NCBI GenBank assembly: GCA_027475525.1
Contig: JAMWFC010000096.1
Location: forward strand, 186,001-250,000
Reading direction: 5' to 3'
Source: Macrolepiota albuminosa
Taxonomy: Eukaryota > Basidiomycota > Agaricomycetes > Agaricales > Agaricaceae
DNA: 64,000 nucleotides
This document shows, piece after piece, positions 58,060 to 64,000 of the stretch. The translations under genes and the position numbers were made by a program. Within the stretch, counting starts at the first letter, position 1; every line of letters begins with the position of its first letter. The notes beneath the pieces are model-generated. The model was not told where the DNA came from. It saw nothing but the letters and a program-made list of their open reading frames with translations, and searched no databases.

Positions 58060-58200
58060 GTTTAACCAGCTGCTTACAAAGCAGCTTAATTTTGTTGTAT
58101 ACTACATTGTCAATAGACCGGTCTGGTCTGATTCAGTGTTGTGTGCACACTAAGCTCTATAAACTTCGTAACTTTGTAACTTCGTTACATGAATCTTTCT
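58060..58200 (+). repeat. YR-retroelement 3' terminal sequence
   Basis: GCTGCTTACAAAGCAGCTTA, TCAATAGACCGGTCTGG, CTGATTCAGT and TAACTTCGTTAC in the same order as 34,340-34,475. Confidence 0.65.
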
Positions 58201-59112
58201 TGAGATTAACGCTTGCGTTCAGAAAATGATGAGCAAATCTTAATATCTTGGTGAGTAAAGCATTCTCTTCAGTCTGTGCAAGGAGCCATGCTAGGATTTT
58301 GATGGGAATCCAGCTTAGTAGCCAAGCGTTGTGTGAATTGCGGCTAATGCATTTGCTATCCAGGACATTAAACTTTTAAATCTTGCTACCAGTCGTGAGG
58401 GTTCGGAGCACCAGCAAGGTGTCTTACCCGAACATCAATACAATAAACAATACAAACTTACAAAGCCATAATCTTGTTACCATACCCATATTATATTGTA
58501 CTAGCAACTGTTTAAATTGAGCGAGTGGCGAAGTCAAAGAGGAGCAAATATTGAGGACATAGCCAGTAGAGAAAGAGGCATGGCAATGGCCGAGATCACG
58601 TGAGAGGCACAAACTTTGAAAGCAGGTAGTAAAACCTTGGTCTACTAAAGTAGACCTCGGAATTTCCCTCCATGTATCATCACAAAAGTTCATAAACTCA
58701 ACATATGCATGTAGGTCATTGTTATTTACATCCCATCACATTCTACATGCAACAGTGCTATACCCTGATGCACTCCTTGCTCTTGAGAAAATCCAAAATT
58801 AATTCATTATATTGAAGATTTTGCCTTGTAAATTATATGTGCAATATCAAGGATATGAGAGGCACTTTGAAACAAGAACAATTGTCGCAATAAATTGGTT
58901 CCATGGCAAGACCAGGATGGGTTTAATAGTTGATATCAAACAGCAGAACACAGACTGAGCTGAATCAAAGAAAGACCAGGGGCAAAAAGGAAGAAAGAGC
59001 CAACAACTAGCTATATGAACAAGAGTAATTATGACTAAAGCTAAAGTGGTTAGTATAATGAGCGCAAGATCTGAAATCAGCATGTCATAAACTCCTCGTT
59101 TACACACTCAGT
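58201..59112. other. No recognised gene
   Basis: Two minus frames (58,424-58,693 and 58,847-59,107). The second is hydrophobic, with no motif, and lies downstream of the Zn2Cys6 gene, probably in its 3' flank. Confidence 0.35.
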
Positions 59113-59909
59113 TTAATCTCCGAGAAGCAAAGAAAAGAGATTACAAGCGCAAAAACAAAATAATAACAGAGATCTCATTGCAGGCCCAGAAACCTTTATC
59201 TGAGGTACCATGTAAGGATAGACAGGCGATGGCCTGAAAGGTACTATTGTCAGGTAGTAATTTGATGGTGGGGAGTAGCCATTGTGTCCACTCCCATGCG
59301 CCCCTCTACAATTGGCTGTGGGACCGGTAAAAATTGTGGATACCAGTGAGATCCGTTGACGGTGGCATAATATGAGGTGCCAAATACTGGCCGAACAAGC
59401 CAGGGATGAATTGGCCTACGAGCAGTGCTGAAGCACTAGCAGGGGGACTGTTGTTGGAGCCAGGGACATGTTGCAAGGATGTGGTTGGACTCGCACTGCT
59501 GTTAGTGCAATCTCGAGAGGTTTACAATGTCATTCGAAATGGAAAAAGGTACCAGAACGGAGTGCAACACACCTTTTGGCTTGTATTTCTTGTACGGACC
59601 TCTCTTGACACCCTTTTTCCGCTCCTTCCTCTGCAAATTGACACATTGCTCAGGAACACTGTACTTGACGCAACGAAGGCAGGGCCGGGCATCGTCGCAT
59701 TTTTTGCAGGACTTTTTACAGTTTATACAGGTGTTCCTGACCTGGCATCGCTTTGCAAAACTCAAAGGCTGTACTTGTGAAGGGAAGGGATACATGTGTG
59801 TCGAGTGGCCCCCAGACTGCATGATCACAGTAGGCTTTATAATGTTGTCTGAAGGGGTATCAGAGAAATCTCCGCCACTTTTAGTGTTGTTGTGGGCCAT
59901 GTGTGGCAT
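59113..59909 (-). CDS. Zn2Cys6 (GAL4-type) transcription factor, small
   Basis: Minus strand, ATG at 59,909 or 59,900. The six-Cys cluster is CINCKKSCKKCDDARPCLRC followed ~9 residues later by the sixth Cys (EQC). Then comes the basic stretch RKERKKGVKRGPYKKYK, the pattern of a basidiomycete family of short Zn2Cys6 regulators. An intron after KYKPK probably starts at a GTGTGTT donor near 59,575. The next exon gives SPPASASALLVGQFIPGLFG and PHIMPPSTDLTGIHNF. A further frame or intron change near 59,320 leads to YSPPSNYYLTIVPFRPSPVY and a stop at 59,113-59,115. The 3' exon structure is uncertain. Confidence 0.72.
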
Positions 59910-60339
59910 CAGAGGACAAAGAACAGACAGACTGAGCTTGTGAAAATGGATATGACAATCATAAATACGTAGAAATATGACAGTCAAAGATGAATGAAAG
60001 AAAAGCAGAAATAACAGAAAAGGGAAAGAAGGATGTCAGAGATGCTGACTGATGAATTCTCTTGAAGACACACATATGTCACGATCTGTGTGTTCACAGC
60101 ACGTTTCATACATAACATTTAGAACTTGATCCTCTTGACAGGCTTATCTAAGCAACTGAAGTGCGATAACAATAAATCATGCATGCACACAGTATACAGC
60201 ACCTCCAGTGGCAGAATAGCAAGCCACAATGTTTTAATCAACAAAAAATTCTTTCCAAATATCATCAAACAAACAAAACAAGGAATAACTGCATTGCCCC
60301 GAACGGTTTCTACACATATTAGACATCCCCTAGTCACTC

Positions 60340-61510
60340 ATCTTCATCACTTCTCCAGAAACAAACCCCCAAATCCTTGACGCTCCCTACAGCGACCAAC
60401 AACGGATGATCAGGATTAACGACCGCCAACATCTTTCCCATATCCTCCAATACAAAATCCTCCACCTCCTCCATAAGCGCCATCTTGCATCGTATCGTTA
60501 ACACACTTGTACAGCAACACGAGAAACAATGTGTCCTGCTCCATGCGCATAGCCGCAACGAGGTGGTGGAATGCTGCCAACACCACTCATTTGTGAGCGT
60601 CTGACTCGCCTTTCCCAATGCAAGGAGCATTGGCACTAACCTGTTTGCGCACAATGAGTCAGCCAAAAAAAAGCTCCATAACAAACAAACAACAGGAGAA
60701 GAGAAAAGACACACACGGCACAAGCCTCTCAGACACCATTGCGGTAATAAAACAACAGCCCCAGCAACGTGGTCTTGAGGGTTTGCAGGACATATGGTGC
60801 GAACCTTGCTCCAAGCGTGGAGCAATAAATGATGAGCATCTCGAATGCCTGGCACTTTTTCTTGATCACCAAGGTCCAGATGCCAGCGTCTGGCCATCCA
60901 TGACGACTGTCTTCCAGCCTTCCTTTTCCTCTGCCTTTTCTTCATCTTCGTCTGTTGAGCGTGAGTGTGAGTGTACAAAAGTAAACACAAATACGAGCAC
61001 AAATATAAACATCAGCACCATTTCCTTTTCCATTTCCAAAGGCAGAACAAAACTCACCATACACAGAAACATTAGGCTTTGCACTTGCGCTCTGCAAAAG
61101 CTCCAGTACAACCACGGAGAGGTACGGCTCAAACTCATGTCATATAGCCTGACACCTTTGTCCAAGTCACAATTAAATAATGGCCCAATTGCGTATCAGA
61201 CGGGTCAACGGGGCTCTGTATCCGAATTGCCATCCATTAACAATCAATCAATCATTTTGTCAATCAAAGACAAAGAGAAGAGGCGCACTTTGTATCCAAG
61301 CATTGCGAAATGAGGATGGAACACGTCCCTCCCCACCGCGATCACTACACACAATGTTCTTAAAAGGTTCAAACCATCCTAGTGTGTGTCGTGTTAAATA
61401 AAACTCACCAACAAGCCCCACACACTTTATTGCCTTTACTCTCAACTTCCTATACTCGTACCTATCTGTGTTCCTGAGTACATTCAACAGCAGTGGCATA
61501 ACCAATGCAT
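60340..61510 (-). pseudogene. Importin-beta (Pse1/Kap121/IPO5-like) remnant
   Basis: Nuclear import receptor built of HEAT repeats (full length ~1,100 aa). Visible minus-strand blocks in family order: VMPLLLNVLRNTDRYEYRKL (61,505 side), KTVVMDGQTLASG (about 60,900), KKCQAFEMLIIYCSTLGARF and APYVLQTL (another frame, about 60,830), VPMLLALGKASQTLTN, and MEEVEDFVLEDMGKMLAVVN then HPLLVAVGSVKDLG near 60,380. Frames change repeatedly and large parts of each repeat are missing between blocks, more than introns explain. It therefore appears to be a decayed or deleted partial copy. Neither end is present. Confidence 0.68.
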
Positions 61511-62099
61511 AATGCTACAAATCAAGTCAAATCGACGTTGACATTGAGTTGCTGCTCATAGTACATTGACGACACGTCACATGCAACTCACCTTTACGAA
61601 CATGACCTCGTGTAATCCCTAGGATTACGACCTTCTGAATATAGTTGTGTACACATGTTTATTTATATGTAGAAATCCTGCCATTTATATCCACGCCATA
61701 CATTCTCTTGATAAATCCATCCGTTGTTTTTATTTCTTTGCAGATGTGTTTAAGAGAAAATTTGGGCTACAGAATCGGTTCAAAATATAAGTGTACATAT
61801 ATTGTACAAATTTTTGAAACAGACACAAATACAATGCAGAAAAAACAAAGAGAAGAGGAAAGAACAGAGAAAGAAAAGGAGAAAGAGGGATGTAACAAGA
61901 ATATCTACAAAGGTTCTATCCAAAAAGGGACATTGCACCGACCAGCTCAAGACTTGAGAGTATATCCTGTGAGCTTCCTGCACTGCATGTGTCGACACAG
62001 CTCTTGAACCTGGCTAGACAACTTCCCAGTCAATGCACCACTCAGCCTCTACACGCTGCTTACAACTTCACAGTCAGATGAAAAGTTGTCTTGACAATG
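61511..62099. other. No recognised gene
   Basis: One plus frame (61,645-62,007) of low complexity (Lys/Glu) is present. Nothing supportable. Confidence 0.35.
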
Positions 62100-63570
62100 C
62101 CTACCACTAAGTCACATGATCTCTGGATCCCTCTCTATGGCCCCATCAATAAAGGGGCTTAACAGTTGATTTTTTGCAGCACTAAATTGTGAATATTTCA
62201 GGAACCACTATGTTATATGCTGGACTTGTAGGTTGGTTGCCAACCAGCTTTTCAAGGGCTATCCAATGATATCCTGATTTTCCAATTCTGCCCAGTAGTT
62301 CATGAGAAAATCCAGAAACAATGGAAGTTTTTTTGTTGTTGTATGTTATTAAAATAGCATACTCCTTGTTCCTAGGATAAAAGACTAGACTTTGAGCAGA
62401 TCACTTTGGTCCAACGGAAAAATATGTTCCTAGACCTATTCTTCTGGGCAACCAACCAGCCATTAAGTCACATGACCTCTGGATCCTTTGCTATGGCCCA
62501 ATCAATAAGGAGGTGTAAAAGTTGATTTTCCAAATAATAAATTGAAAATATCACAGTGGCTACCATAGCATATGCTAGACCTGTGAGTTTGTAGAAACTC
62601 AGTTTTTCAAGGGCTATCCAATAGTATCCCAATCTTACCATTCTGCCCAGTAGTTCATGAGATAATCCAGGAACATTGCAAATTTATAATGTTTTATATT
62701 ATTAAAATAGCATACTCCTTGTTCCTGAGATAAAAGACTAAGATTTGAGCGGATCACCTTGGTCCAACAAAAAAATATGTTCCTAGACCTATTCTGCTGG
62801 GCAACCAACTAGCCATCAAGTTACATGACCTCTGGATCCTTTGCTTTGGCCCAATCAATAAGGGGATCTAAAAGTTGATTTTTTAAGCAATAAATTGTGA
62901 ATATCTTGAGAACTACTATAGTATATGCCAGACCTGTGAGTTGGTAGAAAACTAGTTTTTCAAGAGCTATCCAGATATACTCTGATTATGAAAATCTACT
63001 CAGTAGTTCATGAGATAATCTAGGAACAATGCAAGTTTTTTGATGTCTGATATTTTTCAAATATTATACTCCTCATTCCTGGGCTAGAAGTCTAGAATTT
63101 TAGCAGATCACTTAGGTTCAAGAGAAAATTATGTTACTAGACCTATTTCCCTCTTCTACCAACCAACCAATAAGTCACATGACCTCTTTATCGTTTACTA
63201 TGCCCCAATCAATGAGAGGGTCTAAAAGTGGATTTTTTAAGCAATAAATTGCAAATATCTCAGGAACTACAATAGTATATGCCAGACCTGTAGGTTAGTA
63301 AAAGACTAGCTTTTCAAAGGCTATCTAAAAATACCCTCATTGTGAGATTTTGCCTAGTAGTTCATGAGATAATCCAGGGACATTGCAAATTTTCTGATGT
63401 ATTATATTTTCAATATAATATACATCTTGTTCTTAGATTAGCAGTTTAGTATTTGAGCAAATCCCATAGATTACAGAGAAAAATATATTTCTAGATCTAT
63501 TTCTTATTTCTACCAACTAACAAATAATTCATATGATTTCTGAATTCTTTACTATGACTCAATAAAAATA
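62100..63570. repeat. ~355-bp tandem satellite, four units plus a partial fifth
   Basis: Equivalent points at 62,111, 62,467, 62,820, 63,174 and 63,528 (GTCACATGACCTCTGGATCC or a variant) give periods of 356, 353, 354 and 354. Shared blocks include TTTTCAAGGGCTATCCAAT, GTAGTTCATGAGATAATCCA and CTTGTTCCT. Copies grow more AT-rich and more diverged to the right. No coding frame. Confidence 0.9.
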
Positions 63571-64000
63571 ATCAAGGGCAGCAATAAGAAAGCTGATATT
63601 GATTGGCACTCACAATCAGAATGAGTATATTCTGCAATGTTTTTTTAGTATTTTTCTACTTTATAGAGGAGCATTTTTATCTAATTAGTTTTGTAAAGTT
63701 TGTTTACTATATTAAAGTCCAGATTATTTTGTCAGTTAATAATTTTTATATTTTGTATTTGTTTTATTTTAATTGGCAAATTAACATTATTAGATAAGCA
63801 AATCGGCACTCACATTTAGAGTGCCACTTATATTATATTATAAATTTAATTCTTTTTGTCAAAAACTTTAGCTACAGCTATTCATTCTTTTTAAACTAGC
63901 AACTCAAATGTAAATAGCAAACTAAAAAGCAAGATAGATAAAGCTGTTCTAACAGAATGTACGATTATTATAGTACAAAATAAGCAATCATTACAGTAAC
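63571..64000. other. AT-rich end with a small palindrome
   Basis: Very AT-rich. GGCACTC..GAGTGCC (63,805-63,825) is a perfect 7-bp stem with a 7-base loop, and a related TTGGCACTCACA occurs at 63,602, ~200 bases before. It could be ends of a small non-autonomous element, but support is slight. Confidence 0.3.

Larger units (their letters stand above)
54640..58200 (+). mobile_element. Tyrosine-recombinase (DIRS/Ngaro-like) retroelement, inactive
   Basis: RT, RNase H and a tyrosine recombinase in this order on the plus strand, with no LTRs and no DDE integrase: the layout of YR retrotransposons. The 3' side ends in an AT palindrome and a GC-containing repeat that recurs at 34,302-34,475. The left end and a gag were not identified, and left-side repeats are missing, so it is probably 5'-truncated. 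Confidence 0.8.

Noticed and set aside
61645..62007. 120-codon plus frame
   Set aside because: Lys/Glu run from an AG-rich stretch, no family features and no support from context.
62100..63570. Possible CRISPR-like array
   Set aside because: Units are ~355 bp and contiguous, with no short repeat/spacer alternation, and the window is eukaryotic.

Overview
The window is fungal and most likely from an agaricomycete (Basidiomycota). Genes have many short GT..AG introns of about 45-80 bases. The gene families are typical of that group: an intron-rich cytochrome P450, a basidiomycete-type G-alpha-like protein, F-box/LRR, MADS-box, C2H2 and Zn2Cys6 regulators. The mobile elements also fit: a Tad1-like LINE, Ty3/gypsy, Ty1/copia, Helitron and tyrosine-recombinase (YR) retroelements. 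I saw no bacterial or viral features, no CRISPR array and no convincing tRNA or rRNA.

Layout. 1-19.4 kb is the gene part: a partial unknown gene, a kinase-like gene with an internal 77-bp duplication, an RS-type cyclophilin, a broken G-alpha-like gene, a complete P450 (9.6-11.6 kb), a roadblock/LC7-like stub, a two-finger C2H2 regulator (12.5-14.0 kb), a MADS-box stub, an F-box gene with a copia scrap, and a small unknown gene. 19.5-27.7 kb is one nearly intact LINE (minus strand) with a 40-base poly-A tail and a 13-15 bp target-site duplication. 28.9-31.5 kb is a 5'-truncated Helitron (minus) whose inner end abuts a 5'-truncated, CpG-rich Ty3/gypsy (plus, 31.5-34.3 kb). 34.3-38.1 kb holds solo or decayed LTRs and YR-element ends. 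38.6-49.5 kb is an unknown, probably element-associated open frame split by an 8.5-kb Ty3/gypsy element (39,860-48,364, minus, TSD GAGTG). That element is itself hit by two solo LTRs, has lost its RT and integrase cores, carries two retropepsin-like domains and carries an antisense accessory open frame. 49.9-54.1 kb holds two decayed gypsy fragments lying head to head. 54.6-58.2 kb is a YR retroelement (RT, RNase H, tyrosine recombinase). 58.2-64 kb returns to genes (Zn2Cys6 regulator, importin-beta remnant) and ends in a ~355-bp tandem satellite.

Two window-wide patterns matter most. First, five exact tandem duplications, each of 77 bp, sit in unrelated sequences. This looks like uncollapsed k-mer overlaps from a de Bruijn assembly, not biology, and it creates false frameshifts in at least three genes. 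Second, most nonsense codons in the elements are explained by C-to-T (or G-to-A) transitions, giving nested elements of different apparent age.
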